64,000 nt of DNA, taken from assembly GCF_047511655.1 (NCBI RefSeq), contig NC_133401.1, forward strand, positions 10,262,001 to 10,326,000, in the 5' to 3' direction. This document shows, piece by piece, positions 46,566 through 58,524 of the stretch (the first letter of the stretch is position 1; the number at the start of each line of letters is the position of its first letter). Under the pieces are notes generated by a model. That model had not been told where the DNA came from and ran no database searches. It worked only from the letters and a program-made list of their open reading frames with translations. The stretch comes from Castor canadensis. Lineage: Eukaryota; Chordata; Mammalia; Rodentia; Castoridae. The position numbers and the translations under genes are program-made.

Positions 46566-48414
46566 GAGAAGATCAGAAGAAAAAAAACTAGGGGCTGAGT
46601 CCTGAGAAAGTAGCAGGGAGGTAGGGATGGCATAGCAGAGAGATAAAACCTGCGAAATTTGAGCATGAAGAAGGTCACATAGCACTAGAGAGGGGAAAGT
46701 TATGTAGCACTAAGATAAAGTATCCAATAAAATTAAATATAACCATATATAGATTAGACCTTGCTTTTTGCTTCTGTAACCTACATGCAAGGATATATAA
46801 GGTGAGACCCCTTTGTTCTCAGGGCTCAGCCTTTGGACTAAGTCCACTGGGCTGTGCTGGTACAATAAAGCATTGCTTCCTGATAATTGCCTCAGAGTTG
46901 GTATCCCAGTTAGCATCCTCTCACAATGTTGCTTTTGGGCTCATCCAGGTTTGCAGAGATGGTGAATAATCACCTCTCTTGTCACTGGGATGCATCCTCC
47001 TAGATCACCAGTAGGAGATCCCACCAGGTGCCAATGGACAGCTTGATCTGGAGGAGGATTTGTCCTCCTGGTGAGTCGGAGTGAGGACCTTGGATGCACA
47101 ACGGAACCCAGTGAGGTGCAGGAACCAGTGGGGGGAGGGGAGCACTGCTCTTCAGACTGGTATGAACCCAGGTGCAAATTCAGGCCTGTCCCAGGAGGTA
47201 GAAGGGGAGACTGATCACCTCCCAGTGAGACACCCTAGTAACCACCTTTTTGGGGTGAAGCCATGTCTGTCAGTTTCAGGGAGCAGGGTAGAAGTACTAT
47301 GCTGTGTGAGATTATATGAAACTGTGAGATGAGACACAGCCCAGCTGTGAAGTGAGTGAGGAGTTCCCTCCCACTCTGTGTCTGTCTGGCAGTCTGGTAA
47401 TGGAGGAGATGGGTGGAAATCAAAGTAAAAATACTTCCTTGGAGTGTTATGATTGATAACTTTAAAAAGAAATTTAATGTACTGGACTATGGAGTTAACT
47501 CATAACAAGCTAAAGTTCCTTGTGAAGTAGATAAGCCTGCTTTTGGTGTAGGATGGCCCCTGGAAGGGTCACTAGATAAAACTGTGGTTAATGAAGTTTA
47601 TAAAGTTTGTGGAGTAATTGTAAAACAAACAAACAAAAAAAACCCCCTAACACTCAGGAAAATGGGAAAAGCCAAGAGGCTAAAATTGGTCTTCAAAAAC
47701 CAGACTCTGTTGTTTAGTTAAATTCAGGTAGCAATTTATTGGGAAGACTGAGGAGAAATCAGAGTCTTTCAGTCTTGATGGGTAGTTTTGGTGCCACAGT
47801 TTGTACATCTTCACCTAAAATGGGCATCCTAAAGGAGGACTGAGGCTCAGCACTGACTGAGCCCTTACAAAAATTAGCACATGAAGGAAGGATTTACACC
47901 GATACATAAAATCTGGTTAGACTTGAAAGAAAAGGAATGTTGCAGAAGGTTTGTGAATGTAGAGAGGGAAAAATAGAGAAACAAAAACAAAATTGGGATG
48001 AGGTCTTCATGGATAAAGTGAAGAGAGAGAGAAAGGAGAGAGAGGGAAGGAAAAAAGAGAGAAAAAAAGTAAAATGTCATGAAATGTTTGGAGACAGAAA
48101 GGATGAAAGGTTTAATGTACTTGTTCAGTTGAATTTTTATGTCTTAAAAATAAAAAAGTAAATAGAAAACAATTTAGGATTATTAAAATATGCCAGAAAT
48201 ACTGAACTTGCTGGCACCTTTACTTCTAGGGAGCAAAAACAGGGAGAACCTACCTAAAAAGGTGAAAGAAAAAAAGGAGCAACTTTGACTATTGCTGGTT
48301 AAAAAAAACTTCCAAAATGTTGGTGCAGTAAGCTTGGTCTGTTATTGAGGCAGTCATGAGATGCTTATGTTTCCCTTGCTAATGGCTGGTCAGATAGATC
48401 TAATGGTGTACTTA

Positions 48415-48468
<54 letters not shown>

Positions 48469-49680
48469 GCATCTTCAAAATGGGTTCTTAAACTGCTGCT
48501 ATAAGGTTAATGTGATACTCAAGGTAACAAAAAACAGGTTATTTATTTTAAAGATCTCTGTTATAAACTGCTTAGGCTTTTCACACATAAATATGTAAAC
48601 ATTTTGAGAACAGTTCTTATTATAGTCAATGTAAAAATTATTACTCTGTTCTGCTGCTACTTTTAAGAAAACAGGTTATTAAACTTATTTCAATCAGGTC
48701 TCACTAAGATGCAGGCATGCAGGGGTTAATATTCTGGCTTACACCAGAGGGGGGAAAAGTAGAAGAAAATGGGAGCCACAGCCTGCAGGAGGAATCTTGG
48801 AATTTGAGTAGTTAATGAAATGACCTTCACATATTTCATTCTGTCATAATTGCAATCTGGAGTTTAATTCTCTCTTATAATATATGGGTCTACTAACAAA
48901 TGGGCTTTCTATAAATTGCTTTTATACAAAAACAATTTCAAGGGTGCTTTCTTTCTTGTTTTTTCATACAAATGTAAGGCTCTAAGTTAAAAGATTTTAT
49001 GACTAATTTTCAACAAGTAACAAAAATATATAAAAGGTATTAAGGATATGGTTTTTAAAAAGTAAAATGTAAAAAAAAATTACTTATGGATAAAAAAAAG
49101 AAAAGCTTCCCAGAAGGTACATATTAAGTTGTTGCAAAAATATAGATGTTTATGGAAGTGAGTAAGTTGACTTAAATCTACAAGTTACATTAAAGGTTTT
49201 GTAAGGTCAAAATTTAATGTACTGATGCTAAACTAAAGCTTAATTCTCTAAGCTGATAACAAGGCCATCTTTAAAATATTGTATTGTTTTTAAAAATGTT
49301 TACAAAAAATTGCCTTAAAATAGTTTTTGTTTCATCAAGATAACTCAGAAATTTTTGGTGCTGCAGGTTAACCCACAAATTTGTCAAGACAACAAAAGTT
49401 TATTAAAACACAGGAAAAACAAGAGGCAGCTGAGCACAGGGAGTACTGCTGGACTGATAGAAGGGTTGAGACACATTTACTTATGTAAACCCAGAATGCA
49501 CCCTCCAGATAGAATTTTTAAAAACTCAAAAAGGAACACTACACTGAAAGTCAAGACCCCCAGGTTTTATTAGACTCAACAGAATAAAGACGTTAGTCCT
49601 ACTCCTTCCACAATTTGGACAGAGGGAATTTTCGCCTTGGGATGACCAGATTGGACCTGTTATTTTAGGGGGGTTCCATT
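46566..49680 (+). mobile_element. Fossil gammaretrovirus-like ERV1 with 5' LTR, leader and gag trace
   Basis: The LTR (about 46566-46925) has 'ggatatataagg' and AATAAA at 46864. The primer-binding-site-like 'tttgggctcatccagg' follows near 46935, and a leader with 'ctcctggtgagtcgg' near 47067. A matrix-like peptide trace FGVGWPLEGSLDKTV (47541-47590) is typical of gammaretroviral gag. The body is decayed and incomplete, with several breaks, and no env was recognised. It is the same family as 37870-38830 but oppositely oriented. Confidence 0.7.
48417..48467 (+). repeat. (GT)n microsatellite
   Basis: About 25 uninterrupted GT repeats inside the ERV1 body; probably length-variable. Confidence 0.97.
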
Positions 49681-49689
49681 GACTACAGG

Positions 49690-50237
49690 TTGGTGGGAGC
49701 CTGCTGTATGTCATGAGCCATGTGTTAATGTCAACAATCTGGGATGTGATCCCTTATCAACATCTGAGCCATGATTCTTGGCTACTATGTTTCCTTACTC
49801 CATACTTAGTTTCCATAAATATTTGCCTGTGTTCTCTGGTGATTTTTGTTGGGGTTTTAACTACTAAGGTAACTGAGTCATGTTCACTTAAGAGTTGGTT
49901 TATGTTGGGGTTAACAATAACAGCCATGTGAGGACCAGACCTGCTCCCCCATGCAGATGGCTTACCTTTATCTCCCTGGATAGATGCCAAGGACAGTTGA
50001 GCAGACAGTGACCTAACTGCAATTTATCTATCTTCATTGCTCAGCAACAGTATCCCTTAGTGACCTTCCTGGTACTTTTCCACTAGCCCCCTATATCTAG
50101 CCCAAGACTGTGTATGTCAATGGGTTCTAGCTCTCTTGCTGGGGTCTCCCCCCACAGGGATCCTGCCTAAACAATAAACCCTGTATTGGTGTTTGAGCCA
50201 TCTCTCTGCCTCTTCCTTTCCTCTTATTTTCTAACAG
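49690..50237 (+). mobile_element. Fossil LTR of another family
   Basis: 'ctatatctagcccaag', then AATAAA (near 50172) and an end 'cttattttctaaca' give a U3-R-U5 layout. The sequence differs from the 46.6-kb LTR, so it is not simply that element's 3' LTR. Confidence 0.5.
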
Positions 50238-50946
50238 TGTATATAAAACTTTCTATATGAGTTGATGGTTAAACAACTGTTGTCTTGGGTGATTCTAATA
50301 CAGCTGGTGCCCTATATGTGTCTGTGACTGGGCTATTTGGGTTTACTAGAACTGTTCTTTCCCTCCAAGAACTGACAAAAATCTAAGGTTTTACCTCAAA
50401 AAACAACTAAACTAATATATATGACCTCTATAAAATTGTGATGCTGTTGCTGGTTCCTATATATTAAATATATTTATGTTATTCAAGTATATCAAGCCTT
50501 CTAAAATACAAAATTTAGATAAACATGGTAACAAAAAGTTAGTGGTAATGATATACTGTTCTGTTAGTTGCTAAATTGTCCATCAAAATTTTAACCATGA
50601 CTCTTAAGTTTTTGTCATTATAGTTCTGATCCTTCTGGGGCATTTACAATCAAGTCCACAAAAAATGACTCCAGTAACTACTTATGGGTCAACCAGGTTA
50701 ACTTTTTAGACATCTGCTTTTGTTTTGTTTTGTTTTGTCCTTGTCTAGAAGCCTAAGAGCCACTCCTTCTAAGCCTCTTTGTTGCTTCAACTTGGCCAAA
50801 AGGGTCTAGTTGCCACTGACTCCCACCCGATCTCTTCGTTATCCACGCCCCCGCAGGTGGGACCAAAACCAACCAACCAAACAAAATCCATTAAAGAGCA
50901 AATCCTCACAATGAAGAAAAAAAGGAGCAATCAAGAAAGATCTTCT
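50238..50946. other. Intergenic, nothing recognised
   Basis: AT-rich to 50640, then unremarkable. No gene was recognised. Confidence 0.3.
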
Positions 50947-51037
50947 GTCTACGGCCATATCACCCTGAGTGCTCCTGATCTCATTCGATCTCATCAGCTA
51001 AGCAGGGTCGGGCCTGGTTAGTACTTGGATGGGAGAC
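50947..51037 (+). pseudogene. 5S rRNA pseudogene, 3' truncated
   Basis: It starts 'gtctacggccatatcaccct', with substitutions in the 5' half, and then an almost perfect internal control region: 'agctaagcagggtcg' (box A), 'gggcctgg' (intermediate element) and 'ttagtacttggatgggagac' (box C). The last 30 or so bases of 5S are missing. The internal promoter survives, so transcription by Pol III with TFIIIA is conceivable. No T-run terminator was seen directly after it. Confidence 0.93.
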
Positions 51038-52064
51038 AGATCTTCAGAGGAGCCTACTCAGAGACACGCAGTTTGGAGACAAGGGGGGAATGCCATCAAA
51101 TTTCCCACAGAGTCACTGGAGCCAGACCTCTCAAAAATAACCAAGGCTGCCCTACCTAAAGATTGAGTCCCATGGTGACCACTGGAGCTGCCCCCTGAGA
51201 AGGAGCAGTCATCTCATGGTGGATTTTAGACCCACTCACCCCCCTCTGTTTCCCTGATTCTCATGCACCTCATTCTTCGTCAGTAACAATTCTGTGCATC
51301 ACAGTCTCAGTCAGCACAGGAGGCAAGATTAGGATAGTCTGATTCTGACACCCCATTCTTTCTCACCCTGCTGGGAGGGGCTTGGAAATAGGTGAGAAGC
51401 AAGAGGATCCTTCATATGGTGCAGCTCCTGGAGACCCAGAAGAATAGATCCAGTGTCAAAGAGCCACAAGAGAGTCACAGCAATGGCAGAAAAACAGGTG
51501 AGTTGAAAAGGGACTGCATTGACCTTGGGCCATGGCTGTACCATAGTGCATATCTAATTGAGCAGGAGTGTGCCACTGAGGTGCCTGTGAGCTGCACTGA
51601 GTGTGGAAGGGGAGGGTCTATGGAAAGAGAAATGAAAGTGAGGGAGAAGGAGACAGAAAGAGAGAGAGAGAGATTGAGAGATTCTATGACTGAGTATTGA
51701 TCAGGGAGTGTAAATGTCTCCTATTCTGTGTGTGAAGTTTCTTCTCTCCCACAGCAATGACAATGTTCAATGTCTGTGGATCTTTCTATGTGTCACTGGA
51801 AGAATGCTGGGAGACTTAGGGACTGGGCTTACCTGAGGACCCATCTCTAAGCACTGACAAGAGCAGAATGAATGTGGCTTTAATGTCTCCTCTTGAGAAC
51901 AGTGGAGGAGGATGAGCTCATACAGTGGGGTGCTGGATCATTAAGCTGGGTCTGTACACAGTGGCTCAGGCTACATGTCCCCTACCTGAGATCTCCTAGA
52001 AGTGGTCTTGCAGAAAGGGCTCTCCCCTTCTCATAGATAACCCAGTATAGAGCATAAAAATACC
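51038..52064. other. Galectin 5' region, no exon recognised
   Basis: I searched for a short first exon with ATG and a donor but could not fix one. A GA-rich tract lies at about 51640-51680. No named repeat was seen. Confidence 0.35.
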
Positions 52065-52250
52065 AGTGATTATGATTAAGGTTTTACATGTATTACTTTC
52101 TATCTCCCTGAGAATACTCTATGAAGATGGAATTTCCAGTGATCATCCTGTAAACTGAGTCAGGCCCTGCCCAGGTAATGTATGTCTAATCCCACTGCTA
52201 GTAAGGATCAGAACCAGGATTTGAATCCAGTTAGCCTGACTCTTCTACAA
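52065..52250 (-). repeat. MIR
   Basis: 'ttttacatgtattac', 'gtaaactgagtcagg', 'gctagtaaggatcagaacc' and 'aggatttgaatccag' form the MIR reverse complement. Confidence 0.75.
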
Positions 52251-53142
52251 CCCTTCTGCCTTGTCAAGAATACAGGGACCTGGCTTTGGATGGGGCGCAG
52301 GAGAGGAGGGTCTTCAGAGCCTGTCCTTCAATCTCTAACCTGCCAGACCACTGGCACCACTGGAAACTCTCATAGGAAGAGAGCTGTCATCTTGCTCACC
52401 CTCTTATCCACACTTCATTCCCATGCACACAGAAAGTGGCCTTGTCCATTGGTTCTTCAGTGATAATCAAAGGGACACCCTGAATCTCTTTTGCGTGAAT
52501 TCTCTTTCTACATGGGTGCAGTGAAATGTGCTTTGGGGCAACCTGTGTCTCAGTGACATTGGAGTGTTTGACTGCAGGTTGGCGCCTGTCTTAGACCCCA
52601 CCAAGCATTAAACATGGTCTGTGGGCAGATATGAGGGACAGTGGGAAGAGATCACTCCATGGCTTGGGGCTGTGGCTCTTTATCAAAGGGCGTGCACTTT
52701 TCAGGGGATGGACCACCCATTAATCAATGGCTGATGCTAAGTTTTAGTCTTGGGCTAAGTAAGGGACAGAGCACCTCACTGCCTTGCTTCACTGGACAAA
52801 AACTATAGTATCATCCAGGAAGGCCTTTCTTGCACTGTGGAGAGTAACTCTGAAAGGATTTGTTTTTGATCTAATGTGTGTGTGGCCACAAAAAAGGGAC
52901 CTGCCAACACATCATGTGATTTGCCCTGCAGAAATGACCCCCAATTGCAAGTGGATTTCCATATCAGCCCCGATGAGAAGTCTGACATCGCCTTCCATTT
53001 CCGGGTCTACTTTGGGCGTCTTGTGGTCATGAACACTCGTCAGAGTGGAAAGTGGGAAAATGAGGTGAAATCTTCCACAATGCCCTTTGAGGATGGCAAA
53101 CCATTTGACCTGCGCATCTTGGTGCTGCACAATGAGTACCAG

Positions 53143-53866
53143 GTGAGTGACCCCGGAAATGGCCCCTACTCAGCATCTATGGGATCCCAAAGGAGGACAC
53201 TGCTCACCTGGCCTGGCTGCAAAAGCCCTGTCGAGTCCATCTTCCATAAGTACTGGCTTTTACTTCCAGAGCACCTTCTGCTCATCACCATCCTCAGTTC
53301 TTTCCCCAAATCTGAACAGGGTCAAGGTCAAGGTCAACTCACAGGCAACATTCCATAATGTCAAAAATTTCTTCTGTCTTCACCCACAGCTTTTCTTCCT
53401 TCTTATGCTGTTAAATAAATATCCAAGTATCTAAATAATTAAAACTGCATTTGAAAGTTATCTTAATCAGCCTAAACTTAAGGCTTCCTGTCACCTCTGA
53501 ACACCAATCCCCTTCCCAATAACAACTATTTTTGGCTGATTTGCCTCCTTCTAGAAATAACCTGTACTTATACAAGCACTGTGTGTATAAATACATATAA
53601 GTATAAGTAACATAAATATTTATATGTTTTCATTTTTAAAATAAATGATAGTGTCAATATCTCTTTACATTACAACTTGGGAGCTAGAGGTTTTTGTTGT
53701 CAAATAATGAATCTTGCCAGGCACCAGTGGATCATAACTATAATCATAGTTGATCAGGAGGATCACAGTTTTCAGCCAGCCCCAGACAAATACTTGTATT
53801 GTAATGTCACCCTGTAGCCAATAAACATGTCTAGGCACTACTTGTCATTTAAAAATAAATACATGG
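53143..53866 (+). other. Intron 3 of the galectin
   Basis: Apart from a decayed SINE fragment at about 53715-53800 ('gccaggcaccagtggatcat'), nothing is recognised. Confidence 0.4.
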
Positions 53867-53998
53867 GGTTCAGTATGGTGGCTTATGTGTGTAATCCCAG
53901 CACTGCGGAGGTTGAAGCAGGATTGAGATTGGAGGTCAGGGTGGGCTACAGCCTATAGATACACCCAGTCTCAAGATAAATAAATAAACAAAAATTTA
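53867..53998 (+). repeat. B1-like SINE in a galectin intron
   Basis: From 'ggttcagtatggtggcttatg' to 'acccagtctcaagataaataaa'. Confidence 0.8.
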
Positions 53999-54706
53999 AA
54001 ATATATGTAATTTTTATAAAAACTGTATCTTAGAAAATTATTGTGACCCATTTACCCTCCTACAGTAAACATTCAATACTATTACAGCTTTGCCCATCGA
54101 ATCCAGCCAAGCTCTGTGAAGTTGGTTCAGGTGTGGAGAGACATCCGCCTGACCTCCGTGGATGTCGTCTAGATAAAGTGACCACTCTCCCCTCTGTGAG
54201 GACACCCTCGCTAGAGACGACCATGGGATTCCCAGAGCCTCTAACAGAACACTTCCTTCTCACCCCTGCTACATGAGGTCATTAAAGTTAAACCTCTACC
54301 AAACTTCATAAGAGTTTGTTTTTGCCTTAGAGGGGAATAAAGTAAGTGCCATCACCAAGATGGCTGTGGGAGTTCCATGGGGGAGATTAAGTAATCAAAG
54401 AGGAAAAATCTTCTGCAACATAAGGAGTGAGTCACAAGCTCACTGAATTGTCTGAACATAGCAAGGACATCCTTATATTGGACTTATCACATGTCAGATG
54501 CTCTCAGCCAAAATCCTAACCCTGTTGCAAATGACTGAACTGAAATTTTAGACATCTGTCCACACCCAGAGCTGTAATTGTAATTTGAGGAAAATCAGAT
54601 AGAATTCATTAATTTGCTCATTTGAAGGATGTTCATATGTGTCACCAGCAGACCTGGCTGGAGAAGTTGAAGACAGGACATGACAAAGTTAGCATTTGAA
54701 ATTCTT

Positions 54707-54955
54707 GCCAGGCATGGTGGTTTATACCTGCAATCCCAGGACTTGGGAGGCTGAAGCAGGAAAATCATGAGTTTGAGGGCACCTTGGGATACATAAAGAC
54801 CTGCTCTCTTAAAAAAAAAGAAAGAAAGAAAAGGAGAAAAAGGATAAAGAGAGGGGGAAAGAGGAAGAGGAACATAAAGAGGAAGAAGATAAGACAAAAA
54901 AGAAGGCTGAGGAGGAGTGGGAGGAGGAGAGGTGGGAGGAGGAGGAGAAGAAATT
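54707..54955 (+). repeat. B1-like SINE with a long purine tract
   Basis: The B1-like copy 54707-54810 runs into A/G-rich microsatellite-like sequence to 54955, which probably grew from the SINE tail. Confidence 0.8.
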
Positions 54956-55907
54956 TTCAGTGGATGCCATAGAAAACCACAGAATTTCAATGACCACAAA
55001 GAATAGTGCCCCACTTTTTCTGTCTTTCAAAAAGAATTGCAAGATTTTACCAACTTCTGAGTGACAGAGTGGTTCAGGTGGTAGAGCGCCTGACTAGCAC
55101 ATGTGGCCTCTTATGGTGCACAGCCCCTGGGAGGCATCTGTAACTCAAATCCTGTCCAGAAGAGGGACATTTGCAAACATCATCATGGGTTGAGTCCAGT
55201 CTACTCAAGACATAACTCAGGGATTTATCTTTTCCTCATTGCTGTGTTTCCCATGCTTTGCTAGAGTTTCCCCAAACCCAAACCCAATGGAAAAAAGAGT
55301 CATCAGCAAAATGACACCCCGCCTCTCCTCTTGCACACAGGTCTGGAATCTACGTGGTAATCAGTTGTCTCCAGAAGATGAGATATGCATTGAGGGGCTC
55401 CTGTGCCTGCGCAGATGAGGAAACACACCCACTGCACAAGGCGGGAAACTGAGGCACAGTCTCGCCCTGGACCCTGCCATAGGCTTAGGATCCCAAGACC
55501 ATCTTCTCCCTGAGGGAGGATCATTGGGGTCTCAGCCCCACCTCTAAGGTTCCCAGGGTGGTCTCTTCATTTTCCTTTCTCCAGGAGTGCAAGGGACAAG
55601 GCACACACTAGCATCCCATGACCACGGAAAAAAGAGGCAGTATTACAGGGGTTTTTAAGCACTTCTTGGGGCTTCTCCCCAGGACCAGGACAAATAATGG
55701 TTTAAAATTCAGAGCTTTCAGTTTCTCCAACAGAGGGTTTTTACCACACTTTCCACACTGACGTTCATGGCCAACTTCTTAATTTACACAAGTTATTGAT
55801 TTACCTGGGCATAGACCAGACTGTAGACCTTGAGGTCATAAGCAGGTGTGGGCTATTTCCCAAGCTTTCTACCCTGCCCTACCAGGGAATAAACACAGGT
55901 CCAAAGG
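54956..55907. other. Intergenic, nothing recognised
   Basis: A small SINE trace lies at about 55068-55100 ('ggttcaggtggtagagcgcc'). Nothing else was recognised. Confidence 0.35.
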
Positions 55908-56150
55908 GCTTGGTGTGTGGGCACCTGCCTGTGGACCAGCCATGGGGGAGGCAGAGGTAGAAGAATCTCAGTCCAAGGCAGGCCCTGGGCAAAAGCAGGA
56001 GACCCTACCTGAAAAAATACACTAAGCCAAAAGGGCTGTGGTTTGGTTCAAGTGGTAGAGGGCAAGCCTAGCAATGCAATGTCCTGAATTCAGTCCCTAG
56101 TACTGTAAGCAAAACCAACCGCCAAACAGCAAATAAAACCAAACAAAACA
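55908..56150 (+). repeat. Dimeric SINE
   Basis: 'gggcttggtgtgtgggcacc' to 'gaattcagtccctagtactg' with an A/C-rich tail. Confidence 0.75.
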
Positions 56151-56284
56151 AAGAATAGGTCCATTGATTACTCCTGGAAGCCGTGGTGCACAGTGTCCCA
56201 ATGTTCACAGCTCTTACCTGAGAGTCTGTATCCTAAACACTTAGATCTCAAGGTGGAGGGCTAGGCACATGTGGATCTCCCTAC

Positions 56285-56455
56285 ATCACAGAACAAATAG
56301 ATACTAGGAACAGCAATCAGACAAGAAAAAGGAATATGGAAACCTCTCTTTACCTGCAAATGATATGATCCTGTATCTGAAACCCCCAACGTGTCCAAAG
56401 TGCTAGATTAATAAATAAACCCACTAAAGTTGCAGGATACAAAATAAGGCATCAA
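56285..56455 (+). repeat. L1 ORF2 fragment
   Basis: 'caatcagacaagaaaaagg', 'aatgatatgatcctgtatctg' and 'aagttgcaggatacaaaataa' are consecutive ORF2 landmarks in sense order. Confidence 0.75.
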
Positions 56456-56599
56456 GCTATCCAGGAGACACATCCACCAGCACTGCATAGAGGGGATGAA
56501 CCACAGGCCTCTTTCTCCTCAGTGGGGTTTGCCGTCCCTCTTCAATCTGCTGCTTAATATTCAGGCTTGTGACTCACCTGCCTCTGGGAGATGACACAA

Positions 56600-57105
56600 C
56601 AAATGGTGGACCTGGGAGTCAGACTGATGGTAAGGATGTGAGAATCAACTAAAGTCAGGTCTTTTTGGTCAAAGGGGTTCATGTACACTATATTATCATT
56701 GTACAGATGTCAGCTTAACTTCCCCCAAATTATAGCCTCTGTGCCTTGTGAGATGTCACTTAACCAAATAAATTCCTGTTTTAAACAAAAGGCGGTTCTT
56801 CTTAGCTGAGCAAGTTCATTTGATCACCTGGTGTCCAAGTTTCAGAAACTGCTTGCTTACTTGTTCAGGTAAATCTTTGCTCTTCCTGCACCGAGGTCAC
56901 TTGCCCCACCCGAAACCTGTTCAGTCAGGGTGAGGGGCAGCTTGCATTAGAGATCAACCCTCAGCAGACTTCCCACCCAGTGTGCTTGCTAACAGGACTC
57001 TGTCCATGGCACCTCTTCTGCAGAAGTCAATTTTGCCTTGCCTATTGACACCTGAGTTCTGTCATCTCTCTCATGACACCCCAATATCCCAAATTAATTT
57101 CTAAC
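56600..57105 (+). mobile_element. Fossil LTR, same family as 23046-24030
   Basis: The 3' part ('cagtgtgcttgct', 'cttctgcagaagtcaattttg', 'ctctctcatgacacc', 'tttctaaca') matches the minus-strand LTR at 23 kb. The 5' limit is uncertain, and the copy is shorter than the other. Confidence 0.6.
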
Positions 57106-58110
57106 AATGATCAAGGAAAACGCAAGGCCTGTACACTGTTGGAATGTGGTGAGCACAGCCATAGTGGAAAACAGTATGAGGATTCTAAGGACTTTAAAAC
57201 TGGAACTATCTTGTGACCCAGCAATCCCTCTTCTGGGTGTTTATCTAACCATCAAGAAAGAGTCACCTTCTAAAGATGACTTGCTCCACCATGGTCACTG
57301 CAGCTTTATTCACAGCAGCCAAGACATGGAAACAAACTATGTGTCAATCAATGGATAAATGGATAAAAATCCTCTAATGCACATATACAAGGGAATATTA
57401 TTCACCCCCAACAAAGAATGTGGTATTTGTCACAACAGAGGCAAACCTAGAAGATTTCATGCTAAGTGAAACAAGCCAGTCACAGAAAGAAAAAGATTCC
57501 ACGATGTCACTTACATGTGTAATTCTGAAAACTCAAACGTACAGAGGTAGAAGACAACACTAGTTAGCAGGTATAGTATAGTGGAGGAAGAACGGGGAAG
57601 GTGTAGGTCAGTAGGAAGTAGCAGATATGTAGAATGAAAAAGTACTACACAATCTCCCTTATATTCGGAGTATAAAAAAAGCCAACATTAAAGTTTGACT
57701 CCTTGTGTTTTTTTGCTGACACTGGGTTTGAACTCAGGGCTTGCTAGGCAAGTGCTCTACCACTTGAGCCACTCGTCCGATCTTTTTTCATGATTGGTTT
57801 TGTAAAGATAGGGGATTTTGAACTATTTGCATTGAATGGCAAATCCATCTCACCTTGCCTCATGAGTTGCTAGGAAGCCTGACTTCTCTAAGTGGCTAGG
57901 GTGGGGTGGGAAGGGGAGCTGTTGAACAAAGGGTACACAGTTTCTGTTAAGCAGGAGGCATGAGTTCTACTGATATATTGCACAGCGTCATGACTACAGT
58001 TAGTAATCATGGCTTGCATATTTCAGTTGCTAAAAGAGTAAATTTCAAATGTTCTCCTATCACAGAGAAATGTTGAGTATGTGAGGTGGAAATGTTGAGA
58101 AGCCAGACTC
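57106..58110 (+). repeat. L1 3' end with a SINE inserted
   Basis: ORF2 C-terminal landmarks appear in order ('gacccagcaatccctcttctgg', 'catggaaacaaactatg', 'ggataaatggataaaaatcc'), followed by 3'UTR-like sequence to about 58110. A reverse SINE (57708-57885, 'gctctaccacttgagccactc') interrupts it. Confidence 0.8.
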
Positions 58111-58524
58111 ATTCATTCCCCAAAGCACATAACATCCCATCATGCCCCATATAGGCAATACTACTGCCAATGACAATAACAAACATGACAAACATACTGA
58201 AATCTAAAATCAGATAGTTATCAAGCACCTTTAGATTTATTAGAAGGAACCAGCCAGTTATGTTGGGTCCCAGCTTGGCTCCAGTTCAATTTAGCTCCAT
58301 GAAAACATCTCAGTGAAAGTGAATATAAAGCAGAGATTTCTGCTTCCCAAGGACTATCTTCTATCTCTTTACTTTGAATTTTACCAAGCATTTAAGGAGA
58401 ATATCAATTCTTCAAAATCTCTTCAAAAACTAGAAAAGGAGATGACATTACTCAGTTCACTCTATGCAGTCAGTCTTACGTGCATATGAAATGTTGACAG
58501 AAAACTACAGTCTGAAATCCCTCA

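Larger units (their letters stand above)
52412..54290 (+). pseudogene. Galectin of the LGALS13/LGALS14/CLC group, probably inactive
   Basis: Three exons of a placental/eosinophil-type galectin are recognisable. Exon 2 (about 52412-52494) reads ALSIGSSVIIKGTP. Exon 3 (52932-53142, 211 bp, the family's usual length) reads NDPQLQVDFHISPDEKSD, then FHFRVYFGRLVVMN and MPFEDGKPFDLRI. Exon 4 (54066-54172) reads [20 protein letters not shown] then [11 protein letters not shown] and TAG at 54170-54172, with ATTAAA at 54281. Exon 3 keeps the galectin carbohydrate-site scaffold (H-F-R, V-V-M-N, W). Against function, exon 2 has an in-frame TGA at 52481-52483 and no AG acceptor at its expected start. Splicing exon 3 (phase 0) to the only nearby acceptor of exon 4 (AG 54064-54065) gives TAA as the first codon. 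Exon 1 was not found. Location next to EID2 matches the human galectin cluster. Exon 3 alone is well preserved, so the loss may be recent. Confidence 0.85.

Noticed and set aside
52876-53358. A 160-codon galectin frame starting at an ATG before exon 3
   Set aside because: Only 52932-53142 is galectin; the frame runs from the upstream intron through the donor at 53143 into the downstream intron.
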